A stretch of DNA of 64,000 nt from Akkermansia massiliensis (GTDB lineage Bacteria; Verrucomicrobiota; Verrucomicrobiia; Verrucomicrobiales; Akkermansiaceae). The stretch is taken from the NCBI RefSeq assembly GCF_018847375.1, contig NZ_CP072036.1, forward strand, positions 1,302,001-1,366,000, given 5' to 3'. How positions within the stretch are numbered: position 1 is the stretch's first letter; each line of letters begins with the position of its first letter. The translations under genes and the position numbers were made by a program. Of this stretch, positions 54,097-62,388 are shown piece after piece. The notes under the pieces were generated by a model. That model was not told the DNA's origin. It ran no database searches and saw only the letters and a list, made by a program, of their open reading frames with translations.

Positions 54097-54326
54097 CGCT
54101 CCGCCTTTCCCCGCATCCCTGAAATGCAAGCCGGAGGCCGTCGTTTGCAACGGGATTTGGAGGGGGCTGGCGCCTCGTGGCAGGCCGGTGCAGGCCCGTT
54201 TTTGAAAGGAATGCGGACGGCTGGCAACGGGTGCTTGGAATATTTGGTTGAAAATGAAGAAAATTGTTGCGGGGCGGAGACTTTAACCTTGAGGTGCGGA
54301 AAGGGATGGGGCAGAATCAGCCCACT

Positions 54327-55505
54327 ATGGATTTAGTTCAGCGAGAAATCTCTAAAGAAACGGTGACTCCGTATTTCATCGAGTATTTCGGTCAGGAGCC
54401 GACTCACGTGGCTGCGGCGCCGGGGCGTGTGAACCTCATCGGTGAGCACACGGATTATAATAATGGCTTTGTGATGCCCATGGCGCTTGATAACCACTGT
54501 GTTGTGGCTGTGGCTCCCTCCCCCGTGGGCAAGCACCGCTTCTGCGGCTCCCTGGGCGACCAGATCCATGAAATTGCGGTGGAGGACGCCCTGGTTCCCG
54601 GCGATCCGTTCTGGTCCAACTACGTCCGCGGCGTCCTGGCCAACCTGCACAGGCGCGGCATAGAAATCGGGCCGGTGGACATGCTGATTGACAGCAACGT
54701 GCCCCGCGGCGGCGGCCTTTCCTCCAGCGCCGCTCTTGAAGTTTCCGTCTGCACGGCGCTTGCCGCCTTCGCCGGGGTTGAAATTGATCCCAAGGAAGTG
54801 GCCTTGATCGGCCAGGCCGTGGAACATGAATTCGTGAACGTTCCCTGCGGTATCATGGACCAGTTTATTTCCGCCAACGGAAAGAAGGGCATGGCCCTCA
54901 AGCTGGACTGCGCCACGCTGGAATATGAACTGGTGCCGATGAACAACGAGTCCGTCTCCGTGCTGGTGCTGGACAGCGCCGTGAAGCACTCCCTGGCGGA
55001 CGGAGCCTACGGCCAGCGCCGCAAGCAGTGCGAGGAAGCCTCCGCCATCATGGGCGTGCCCTCCCTGCGGGAAGCCACGCTGGAGCTGCTGGAATCCTTC
55101 AAGGAACAGCTTGGCGACGTGCGCTACCGCCGCGCCCGCCACGTCATTGGTGAAAACGCCCGCGTAAACGCCTTTGCGAACGCCCTTGCCCGCGGCGACT
55201 GGGATGAAGCCGGCGTAGCCATGCGCGGCAGCCACGCCTCCCTGCGTGACGATTATGAAGTTTCCTGCGCGGAAGTGGATACCCTGGTTTCCCTCTGCGA
55301 CCGCATTCCTTCCGCATCCTCCATTTACGGCGCGCGCATGACGGGCGGCGGCTTCGGCGGGTGCATCGTGGCCCTGGTGAAGACGGAAGACGTGGACAAG
55401 GTGGCCCGCGAGCTTCTGGACGGCTACTGTCAGGAAACGGGCATTGAAACCACTTACCTTGTGACCTGTGCCGGAGAAGGCGCCCGTGTCCTGTACCAAG
55501 CTTAA
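54327..55505 (+). CDS. galK: Galactokinase
   Basis: The enzyme phosphorylates alpha-D-galactose to galactose-1-P, the entry to the Leloir pathway. The 392-aa GHMP kinase has the signature PGRVNLIGEHTDYNNGFV, the ATP loop PRGGGLSSSAALEVS and motif 3 GARMTGGGFGGCIVAL. The start is probably ATG 54327 (MDLVQREIS); 54306 and 54264 are alternatives. It lies 12 nt before an SLC5 symporter, making an import-plus-phosphorylation operon. galT and galE are not here. In mucin-rich habitats this operon would use galactose released from O-glycans. Confidence 0.96.
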   Translation: MDLVQREISKETVTPYFIEYFGQEPTHVAAAPGRVNLIGEHTDYNNGFVMPMALDNHCVVAVAPSPVGKHRFCGSLGDQIHEIAVEDALVPGDPFWSNYVRGVLANLHRRGIEIGPVDMLIDSNVPRGGGLSSSAALEVSVCTALAAFAGVEIDPKEVALIGQAVEHEFVNVPCGIMDQFISANGKKGMALKLDCATLEYELVPMNNESVSVLVLDSAVKHSLADGAYGQRRKQCEEASAIMGVPSLREATLELLESFKEQLGDVRYRRARHVIGENARVNAFANALARGDWDEAGVAMRGSHASLRDDYEVSCAEVDTLVSLCDRIPSASSIYGARMTGGGFGGCIVALVKTEDVDKVARELLDGYCQETGIETTYLVTCAGEGARVLYQA

Positions 55506-55517
55506 TCCATACTGATT

Positions 55518-57812
55518 ATGAGAACACTAGCAACCATATTCGGGGCTCTGGCCCTGATGACGTGGGGCGTTTCCGCCCAGGAGGGCTCCGTGCCCGCACC
55601 GGCGGCTGATGCGCAGCCCGCCCTGGCCGCTCCGGCCGTGACCCCCGCTGCGGAAGCACAGCCGGCTGCGGAACTTCAGCCGGCGGCCCCCGCCGCCGTC
55701 GCCTCCCAGACAGCTCCGGAAGCCTCCGCTGAACCCAAGACAGCCCCCCTTTCCATAACGGAAGTCATCCTGTTCTGTGTGGTTGTGGTGGGCGTAATCG
55801 CCCTGGGCATCTGGAAAAGCCGTGATCCTGAGGAAACGGAGGAAGAAAAGAAGACCAAAGGCGCTTCAGACTACTTCCTGGCCGGCCGCGGCCTGACCTG
55901 GTGGCTGGTAGGCTTCTCCCTGATCGCCGCCAACATTTCCACGGAACAGTTTGTGGGGATGTCCGGCAAGGCCGCCAACTGGGTTGGCATGGCGATCGCC
56001 GGGTATGAATGGCTGGCCGCCATCACGCTGGTAGTCGTGGCCTTCTGCTTCCTTCCCAAGCTGCTGAAGGGCGGTGTATACACCATTCCCGAATTCCTGG
56101 AATACCGCTATAATACGCTGGCGCGTTCCCTCATGGCCATTGCTACGCTGCTGATTCTGGTGGGCGTGCCGACTGCGGGCGTGATTTACGCCGGCGCCAA
56201 GGTTATCTCCGTGTTCTTTACGGGGTACACTGCCATGGGCATTGACTTCGGCAACATCACCGTGGGCTGCATCATCATTGCCTTCTGTGCTACGGTATAC
56301 GTGTTCGTGGGCGGTTTGAAAGCCTGCGCCTGGACGGACCTGTTCTGGGGCGCCGCCCTGATTGTAGGCGGCGGCGTGGTGGCATATTTTGCCCTGATGG
56401 CGCTGAGCGGTGCGGACCCGAACCATCTGGTGCAGTCTGCCGCCGCCAATTCCGGCGCAACGGTCGCTTCCCTGGGAAATCCCTCGGACAGCCTCTGGCA
56501 CGGGGTGACGCGCTTCTTTGAACTCAACTCCGGCGATGCGGCCAGCGGCGTGAATACCGTGGGCGGCAAGCTCCACATGATCCGCCCTGCTGACGATGCG
56601 GAAATCCCGTGGACGGCCCTTTGCCTGGGTCTCTGGATTCCCAACTTCTTCTACTGGGGCCTGAACCAGTACATCATGCAGCGTACGCTGGCTTCCAAGT
56701 CTCTGGCGGAAGGCCAGATGGGCATCGTGTTCGCCGCGTTCCTCAAGCTCATCATTCCGTTTGTGGTGGTGGTTCCCGGCATTCTGGCCTACAACCTGTA
56801 CCGCAATGACCTGAAGGAACAGGCAGAAGTGAAGTATGCGGCGGAAATCCGCAAGGCGGAAAATCCCGAGGCCGTCAAGGGCCGTCCCGTCATCTACAAG
56901 CTTACGGACAGCTTCCTGGTGGAAAACGTGGAAGAAGGCTGCGCCCACGCCCTGCATAACGCGGAGGTGATGAAGGTTGGCGGCGAGGTCATGGCCGAAT
57001 TGAAACAGGCCTGCGCCGATCTGAAGGCGGATGCCGCCAATGACCAGACTACTCTGGCGGAACGCGCTCCGTTCGTGGAAAAGATCGCCTCGCTTAACAG
57101 CAAGATCATCAAGCCGGCCGTAGACAACTCGGACAACTATTATTTGACGGATACCCTGGTGGGCTTTGACTATGACTCCGCCTTCGGCACGCTGATCAGG
57201 AAGCTGCTGCCCGGCACGGGCTGGACGTGGTTTGTGCTTGCCGCACTCTTCGGCGCGGTGGTGTCTTCCCTGGCGTCCATGCTGAACTCCGCCTCCACCA
57301 TCTTTACGATGGACATTTACAACAAGCTGCGCAGGAACGCGAAGCCCACGGAGCTTGTTACTGTTGGCAAGATCGGCCTGCTGGTGTGCGCCGTGATTGC
57401 GCTGTGCATTGCGCCGTTCCTGGACAGCCCGGCTTTCGGAGGAATCTTCAACTTCATCCAGGAATTCCAGGGCTTCCTGAGTCCTGGCGCCCTGTGTGTG
57501 TTCCTCTTCGGCTTCTTCGTGCCCAAGTGCCCGCGCATCTTCGGCTGGCTGGGTATTGTCATCAATGCCCTCCTGTACGGAGCCTTGAAGATATGGCAGC
57601 CGGAAATGGCCTTCCTGAACCGCATGGCCGTGTGCTTTATTACGGTGGTGATCATCGGCTTCATCTTCACGGCAGTGAACGCCGCCCGCGGCGGACAGTC
57701 CATCGTGCTGCCCGATAGAGGCGTGGTGGCCCTCCAGTCCTCTTCACGCGCCAAGATATTCGGCTGGTTCGTGATTGCCGCGACGGTTGCCCTGTACATC
57801 ATCTTCTGGTAA
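55518..57812 (+). CDS. SLC5-family sodium:sugar symporter with signal peptide and large insert
   Basis: The 764-aa protein is much longer than vSGLT-type transporters (about 530-550 aa). It has a signal peptide-like start (MRTLATIFGALALMTWGVSA), an Ala/Pro-rich linker (about 21-75), then the SSS core: ASDYFLAGRGLTWWLVGFSL, AANISTEQFVGMSG, LYGA-type late helices and SSLASMLNSASTIFTMDIY. Between the helix ending VPGILAYNLYR and YDSAFGTLIRKLLP there is an extra Lys/Glu/Ala-rich helical segment of about 115 residues (about 430-545). It is operonic with galK, so galactose is the likely substrate. A strong terminator follows. Confidence 0.92.
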   Translation: MRTLATIFGALALMTWGVSAQEGSVPAPAADAQPALAAPAVTPAAEAQPAAELQPAAPAAVASQTAPEASAEPKTAPLSITEVILFCVVVVGVIALGIWKSRDPEETEEEKKTKGASDYFLAGRGLTWWLVGFSLIAANISTEQFVGMSGKAANWVGMAIAGYEWLAAITLVVVAFCFLPKLLKGGVYTIPEFLEYRYNTLARSLMAIATLLILVGVPTAGVIYAGAKVISVFFTGYTAMGIDFGNITVGCIIIAFCATVYVFVGGLKACAWTDLFWGAALIVGGGVVAYFALMALSGADPNHLVQSAAANSGATVASLGNPSDSLWHGVTRFFELNSGDAASGVNTVGGKLHMIRPADDAEIPWTALCLGLWIPNFFYWGLNQYIMQRTLASKSLAEGQMGIVFAAFLKLIIPFVVVVPGILAYNLYRNDLKEQAEVKYAAEIRKAENPEAVKGRPVIYKLTDSFLVENVEEGCAHALHNAEVMKVGGEVMAELKQACADLKADAANDQTTLAERAPFVEKIASLNSKIIKPAVDNSDNYYLTDTLVGFDYDSAFGTLIRKLLPGTGWTWFVLAALFGAVVSSLASMLNSASTIFTMDIYNKLRRNAKPTELVTVGKIGLLVCAVIALCIAPFLDSPAFGGIFNFIQEFQGFLSPGALCVFLFGFFVPKCPRIFGWLGIVINALLYGALKIWQPEMAFLNRMAVCFITVVIIGFIFTAVNAARGGQSIVLPDRGVVALQSSSRAKIFGWFVIAATVALYIIFW

Positions 57813-58122
57813 CGGGCAGGGGCGTTAAGCCTGTGTTTTTCAATCCCTCCGGTCCGGACCGGGGGGGATTTTTTGTGCCCGGAAAGGAGGATGAACCTGC
57901 CCTGAAGCCCTTGGAGCGGAAAAGGATGTCAAAACGGATGACAAATGCTTTCTTGTTGTATCTAAACGAATTGCGTGTGAAATTGAAAAAATGGGACTTT
58001 TTTTTCATCTATCGTGTGAACCTGGGAGGCGGGTTCGAGTCAAATCCCTTGTTGATCGTCAATCAAAGGAAAGACGTCAACAGGATATAAGCAAACGGAA
58101 AAACTCCATCTCTGTTGATGAT
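57813..58122. other. 310-bp intergenic region between symporter and PEP-CTERM gene 2
   Basis: Contains the symporter terminator (57842-57874) and an AT-rich leader before the PEP-CTERM start. A GGTTCGAGTC stretch at about 58033 looks like a tRNA T-loop, but no tRNA cloverleaf can be drawn. No gene is seen. Confidence 0.5.
57842..57874 (+). terminator. Strong intrinsic terminator of the galK-symporter operon
   Basis: The arms AATCCC-CCGGT and ACCGG-GGGATT enclose the loop CCGG (the 14-bp core is a perfect palindrome), followed by TTTTTT ending at 57874. Confidence 0.8.
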
Positions 58123-58977
58123 ATGAAAATGCGTTTATGTATAATGTCGCTCCTTGCTCTCCTGTGCTCCGCACCGGGATGGGGGAAAACGACAATGGTT
58201 TCGTTCGGCGAAAGTTCGAACACCTATTCCGCTCCGTGGAATTTGGCAAGCGGTACAATGACAAGTGGCAACCGCACGACCGGCAATTCCATGAAAGCTA
58301 CGGACGGTACGGCGTCCGCGATTCAGGTTACGTATAACATCTCCGGCGGTCTGCTCGGAGGAGTGCAGGCTACCAACAGCAACATGTACGGTACGCACAC
58401 GATCGGGACCGGCGGCCTGAACATGTGGAAGCAGGCTTACGGCTATGACCTGGATGCCGCCAAGACCACCCGCGGGTGGAATGAGACCCTGGTTCTTGGG
58501 GTGGGAGGCCTCGTCGCCCCCGGTGACGTTAGCGTCACCGGATTTCAGGCCAATAGTTCCTATACGATGTCTTCCGTGTTCACCATAAGCGGCTTGGCAA
58601 ATGTGGCCACGTGGGGAACGAACAGCCCCGTGAACCTGACCGGTACCGGTATCAACGTCAAGAATATCTATCTGGCCGGCTCCAACGGGCAGGTAGTGGA
58701 TCTGCTTCATATCAGCGGCGGTAGCCTGGCTACCCTGCTTTCCAGCGGTACGTTCATGCTGACCTGGCAGTTTGAAACCAATTCTTCTTTCAATCCCAGC
58801 TCTTCGGTCACGATGGACTTCTCCGACAGCCTGCTTTCCCTGGCCGGCGACTACGGAATGTCCGCCCTGGCAGTCAGGGACGGAATGCCGAGCCTGGCTG
58901 TTCCGGAACCGGCCACGGCTTCCCTCAGCCTTTTTGGACTGGCGGCCCTGCTGATGCGCCGCCGCCGTTCCCGTTAA
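58123..58977 (+). CDS. PEP-CTERM sorting-domain protein 2
   Basis: This 284-aa exported protein has a signal peptide (MKMRLCIMSLLALLCSAPGWG), a Gly/Ser/Thr-rich beta-type body and a C-terminal VPEPATASLSLF, hydrophobic helix, MRRRRSR tail nearly identical to that of the gene at 29019. The upstream in-frame start at 57991 gives an unlikely leader. It is probably a substrate of an exosortase encoded elsewhere. The body differs from protein 1, so the shared tail is a sorting signal and not a sign of whole-gene duplication. Confidence 0.9.
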   Translation: MKMRLCIMSLLALLCSAPGWGKTTMVSFGESSNTYSAPWNLASGTMTSGNRTTGNSMKATDGTASAIQVTYNISGGLLGGVQATNSNMYGTHTIGTGGLNMWKQAYGYDLDAAKTTRGWNETLVLGVGGLVAPGDVSVTGFQANSSYTMSSVFTISGLANVATWGTNSPVNLTGTGINVKNIYLAGSNGQVVDLLHISGGSLATLLSSGTFMLTWQFETNSSFNPSSSVTMDFSDSLLSLAGDYGMSALAVRDGMPSLAVPEPATASLSLFGLAALLMRRRRSR

Positions 58978-59011
58978 ACCTGTCCCGGTAAAAAATAACT
59001 CATGGTTTAAA

Positions 59012-59041
59012 GGCAGCCGGTGAAACACCCGGCTGTCTTTT
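59012..59041. terminator. Bidirectional terminator between PEP-CTERM gene 2 and the helicase
   Basis: GGCAGCCGG (59012-59020) pairs with CCGGCTGTC (59029-59037, one G-U) and is followed by TTTT. The reverse strand also has a short T-tract. Confidence 0.65.
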
Positions 59042-61046
59042 ATTCATCTTCCAGAAGCATGCTGCGGAGGGAGTCGAAAAAGTTTCCGGACTCCTCTTCC
59101 GTCGCTTCCGCATTCATGAGATCCTCCCATTTGGAATAATCCATCAGGTGGGGAGGAATTTCACTCAGGAAGGAGGAACGCTGGCAGGGCATGCGGTCCC
59201 CGTAGCGCAGGCGCGTGGCGCAATAGGTCAGCATGAGTTTTTCCTGGGCGCGCGTGATGCCCACGTAAAGCAGGCGGCGTTCTTCGTCACAGTTGCCGTC
59301 TTCCAGGGAACGCTTGTGAGGCAGGATGCCTTCTTCCAGCCCCACGAGGTACACCACCGGGAATTCCAGCCCCTTGGCGGCGTGCATGGTAATCAGGCAC
59401 ACGCCGGGCTTGTTCTCCACGTCGTCGTCATTGTCCTCCTTGTCCAGAGTGACCTGGGCCAGATAGTCCCGGAGGGTTTTTCCGGGCTGCCAGAAGTTGC
59501 GGAGGGAGGCTTTCACGTCCCCGATGGATACCAGCCGCTTCTGGATTTCTGCCTCCGTCTTGCACAGGCGCGTGACGTACTCGCTGAATCCGGTTTCTTC
59601 AATGAGCTGTTCCAGGGCGTCTCCAAAATCGGTCTCCTTATCCTGGAAAAGGTCGATGTATCTGGCAATCAGGTCGTTGAACTCCAGCACGCTGTTGCGG
59701 GCGCGGGTGGAGAGTGTGGCCAGGAATTCGTCGTCCTGCAGGGCGGCCCATACGCTGTTGCCGTGTTCCCGGCTCCAGTCGATGGCCAGGTGGCTGGTCA
59801 GCTCGCTGATGCCGCGCGGGGGCGTATTGAGGATGCGCAGCAGGTATTCGTCAGCCTGCGGGTTTTCGATGGTCGCCAGGTAGGAAATGAGGTCCTTCAC
59901 CTCCTTGCGGTCAAAGAAGCTCTGCGCCCCCACCATGCGGTAGGGAATCTTGTGCTCCCGGAGCGTCTGTTCAATAATGCGGCTCTGGGTGTTGGCCCGG
60001 AACAGGATGGCGAAATCCTCCCAGGGGCGCTCCTCCTGCCTGCGGACGTTTTCAATGTCCGTGATGATGAACTCCGCTTCCTCCGCGTCTCCGGGCATGG
60101 AAATCAGCCTCACTGCTTCTCCGCCGCCCTTGTGGGCGCGCAGCGTCTTGTCCCTCCGGCCCAGGTTGTGGCGGATCAGGGCGTTGGCCGCGTCCAGGAT
60201 GGGGGCGGTGCAGCGGTAATTCTCCTCCAGCTTGATGACGGCGGGGTTCGGGAAAAAGCGTTCGAACTCCAGGATGTTGCTGATCTGGGCGCCGCGCCAG
60301 CCGTAGATGGACTGGTCGTCGTCGCCTACCACGCAGACGTTGTGCGCGGGCCCCACCAAATGTCCCAGCAGGCTCATCTGGAGGCTGTTGGTATCCTGGA
60401 ACTCATCCACGGTGATATAGCGGAAGCGCTGCTGCCACGCCTCCCTGACGTCCCGGTGCTCCTTCAGCAGCTTGTCCGCCAGAATCAGCAGGTCGTCAAA
60501 ATCCACGGAATTCTGCGCCTGAAGCTCCCGCTGGTAGGAGGCGGCGATGTTGGCCGTCAGGTTGTCTTCAATGGAATCCAGGCCCAGGCCGCTATTCTTC
60601 ATCCGGCTCATGGCGGACAGCACGTCCTTGGGGGTGATTTTTTCCGTGATGCCGCCGTGGCGTACGATCAGGCGCCGGATCAGTCCGCTCTGCTCGGAAC
60701 CGCTGTAAATGGTGAAATTGGTCTTGTACCCCAGCCGGCCTATGTCCTCCCGCAGGATGCGCACGCAGAGGGAATGGAAGGTGCTCACCATGATCTGGCG
60801 CGCCGCCTTCCGTTCCACCATCTGGCCTACGCGCTCCCTCATTTCCAGGGCGGCCTTGTTCGTGAACGTCACGGCCAGGATGCTTTTGGGGCTGATGCCG
60901 CGGTCCACCATGTGGGCGATGCGGCAGGTGACGGTGCGCGTCTTGCCCGTTCCGGCCCCGGCTAGGATCAGCACGGGCCCCTGCAGGGTCTGTACGGCCT
61001 TCCTCTGGGCCGCGTTCAGGCTCTCCATGGAAAAGGACTTGGCCAT
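59040..61046 (-). CDS. UvrD/PcrA/Rep-type DNA helicase
   Basis: This 668-aa superfamily 1A 3'-5' helicase used in repair and replication restart starts MAKSFSMESLNAAQRKAVQ. Its motifs are I LAGAGTGKTRTV, Ia AVTFTNKAALEMRERV, II VDEFQDTN, III VCVVGDDDQSIYGWRGA, IV LEENYRCTAPIL, V ITMHAAKGLEFPVVYL and VI LLYVGITRAQEKL. It is somewhat shorter than PcrA (about 720-750 aa) and ends in an acidic tail instead of the usual polymerase-binding Tudor-like domain, so it may be closer to Rep. It abuts fmt with no gap (start 61046, fmt stop 61047). Confidence 0.95.
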   Translation of the reverse strand: MAKSFSMESLNAAQRKAVQTLQGPVLILAGAGTGKTRTVTCRIAHMVDRGISPKSILAVTFTNKAALEMRERVGQMVERKAARQIMVSTFHSLCVRILREDIGRLGYKTNFTIYSGSEQSGLIRRLIVRHGGITEKITPKDVLSAMSRMKNSGLGLDSIEDNLTANIAASYQRELQAQNSVDFDDLLILADKLLKEHRDVREAWQQRFRYITVDEFQDTNSLQMSLLGHLVGPAHNVCVVGDDDQSIYGWRGAQISNILEFERFFPNPAVIKLEENYRCTAPILDAANALIRHNLGRRDKTLRAHKGGGEAVRLISMPGDAEEAEFIITDIENVRRQEERPWEDFAILFRANTQSRIIEQTLREHKIPYRMVGAQSFFDRKEVKDLISYLATIENPQADEYLLRILNTPPRGISELTSHLAIDWSREHGNSVWAALQDDEFLATLSTRARNSVLEFNDLIARYIDLFQDKETDFGDALEQLIEETGFSEYVTRLCKTEAEIQKRLVSIGDVKASLRNFWQPGKTLRDYLAQVTLDKEDNDDDVENKPGVCLITMHAAKGLEFPVVYLVGLEEGILPHKRSLEDGNCDEERRLLYVGITRAQEKLMLTYCATRLRYGDRMPCQRSSFLSEIPPHLMDYSKWEDLMNAEATEEESGNFFDSLRSMLLEDE

Positions 61047-61991
61047 TTACACGTCAAAATGGATGTCTTTCAAATTCGGGTGGCCGGCGATGAGCTGGGA
61101 GATGTTCATGCGCGTACTTCCTTCAAGCTGGACGTTCGTCACCAGCAGGCCGCCGCTTCCGCAGGCGATCAGCAGCCCCTGTTCTCCGGCGGAAAGCACC
61201 TGGCCCGGTTTCCCTTCCGCCTCCGGAACGATGGAGAAGCCGGGAAAGATTTTCATGTTGCGGATACGCTTCTTGCGGTTCCAGTAATTGGTGAAGGTGC
61301 CGGGCCACGGGTCATACGCCCGGATCATGCGTCCGATTTCCTCTGCGGGGCGCGTCCAGTCAATCTTTCCGTCCGCACGCAGGAGCTTGGGAGCGTACGT
61401 CGCCAGGAATTCCTTCTGGGGGACGCGTGTGGCGGTTCCCTTTTCAATGGCGTGGATGGCTGGGAGCAATACGTCCGGCGTCATCTGGGCCAGCTTGTCG
61501 TGCAGGGAGCCGCCGGTTTCCGTGCCTTCCAGCGGGGTGCTGATCTGGGCGATGATGTCCCCGGCGTCCAGCTTTTTGACGATGTGCATGATGGTGATTC
61601 CCGTCTCGGAATCGCCGGACTTGATGGCGGACTGGATGCAGGCCGCTCCGCGGTGGCGCGGCAGCAGGGAGGCATGGGCGTTGATGCAGCCCATGGGCGC
61701 CATGTCAATCACCTCCTGGCTCAGGATCTGCCCGTACGCCATGACCGCGATCAGGTCCGGATTCAGCCTTTTAAGGTTGATCAGCGCGTCCGGAGTCCGC
61801 AGGGAGTGCGGCTGGAGCACGGGAATGCCCGCTTCTCTGGCAATGTTCTTGATAGCGGGAGCCGTAAGCACCTGGTGCCTGCCGACGGGGCGGTCAGGCT
61901 GCGTGACCAGGCCTACCAGGTCCGAGTTACGGACCAGGCTGCGGAAGGCGGGAATGGCAATGTCGCCTGTGCCCATGAAGACGATGCGCAT
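61047..61991 (-). CDS. fmt: Methionyl-tRNA formyltransferase
   Basis: The enzyme formylates initiator Met-tRNA with 10-formyl-THF. The 314-aa protein starts MRIVFMGTGDIAIPAFRSL, followed by VVTQPDRPxGR-type VTQPDRPVGR and the catalytic triad region NAHASLLPRHRGAA (Asn, His) with the later Asp in DAGDII. The C-terminal OB-fold carries the anticodon-independent tRNA contact. An upstream leader to 62144 has no support. It is directly followed by the helicase gene on the same strand. The usual partner def is absent. Confidence 0.96.
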   Translation of the reverse strand: MRIVFMGTGDIAIPAFRSLVRNSDLVGLVTQPDRPVGRHQVLTAPAIKNIAREAGIPVLQPHSLRTPDALINLKRLNPDLIAVMAYGQILSQEVIDMAPMGCINAHASLLPRHRGAACIQSAIKSGDSETGITIMHIVKKLDAGDIIAQISTPLEGTETGGSLHDKLAQMTPDVLLPAIHAIEKGTATRVPQKEFLATYAPKLLRADGKIDWTRPAEEIGRMIRAYDPWPGTFTNYWNRKKRIRNMKIFPGFSIVPEAEGKPGQVLSAGEQGLLIACGSGGLLVTNVQLEGSTRMNISQLIAGHPNLKDIHFDV

Positions 61992-62100
61992 GGCTGAAAG
62001 CTTGCCCTGACGGCCTGCGCAGGTCAATGTTAAATCCGGATTCGGGAGGGGAATAATGGTGTGCAAATGCTGTTTTGCGGTCCTTTTCCGTCCGCGGGCC

Positions 62101-62122
62101 GCAGGGGCCTTTCGGCCCTTGC
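62101..62122. repeat. GGCC hairpin repeat
   Basis: GCAGGGGCC and GGCCCTTGC form a 9-bp stem with one G-U pair around TTTC. The right arm shares GGCCCTTG with the 25-nt repeat family. Confidence 0.45.
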
Positions 62123-62162
62123 AGACAAAACCTCTTCGATTCATTCCGGATTGGATCCAATG

Positions 62163-62184
62163 ATGAAGGCCGGGAGGCCTTCAT
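62163..62184. repeat. Hairpin ATGAAGGCC/GGCCTTCAT
   Basis: A perfect 9-bp stem with a GGGA loop. A related GTGAAGGCCGGGATGCCT stretch occurs after the Fe-S gene at about 43591-43608, close to repeat copy B. Confidence 0.45.
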
Positions 62185-62253
62185 TCCCGGCAGGGCGTTT
62201 TCACGCAGTCCGCGGGAAGGTGTTTTTCCGTGTTTCCCGCTGGCTGCCCCGCC

Positions 62254-62278
62254 GGGAACAAGGCTCTTCCGGCCCCTG
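62254..62278. repeat. 25-nt GGCC hairpin repeat, copy C (degenerate)
   Basis: Begins GGGAACAAGG like copies A and B and keeps CCGGCCC, with four substitutions relative to copy A that weaken the stem. Confidence 0.45.
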
Positions 62279-62388
62279 CCGTCAAGGCAGGCGCTGCGCC
62301 GGATCTGCCGGAAGAAGCTCTGCGGGCGTGCCCGTCTTCCTGCAAGAAGTTCTTTCCGATTGACTGGAATACTGGTATATCCTGTCCC

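Larger units (their letters stand above)
61992..62388. other. 397-bp divergent intergenic region with clustered hairpin repeats
   Basis: No gene is seen. It contains four hairpins of the GGCC type (62101-62122, 62163-62184, 62254-62278 and CCTGCC/GGCAGG around 62275-62291) and the palindrome ATTGGATCCAAT (62150-62161). The spacing and number suggest a small array of mobile or structural repeats. Confidence 0.55.

Noticed and set aside
58030..58050. tRNA T-loop-like GGTTCGAGTC
   Set aside because: No matching stem of the T arm and no acceptor or anticodon stems nearby.
62140..62165. CGGATTGGATCCAATG as a fifth copy of the CGGATT-N3-AATCCG dyad
   Set aside because: The right arm is CAATG, not AATCCG, and the symmetry is that of ATTGGATCCAAT, a different palindrome.
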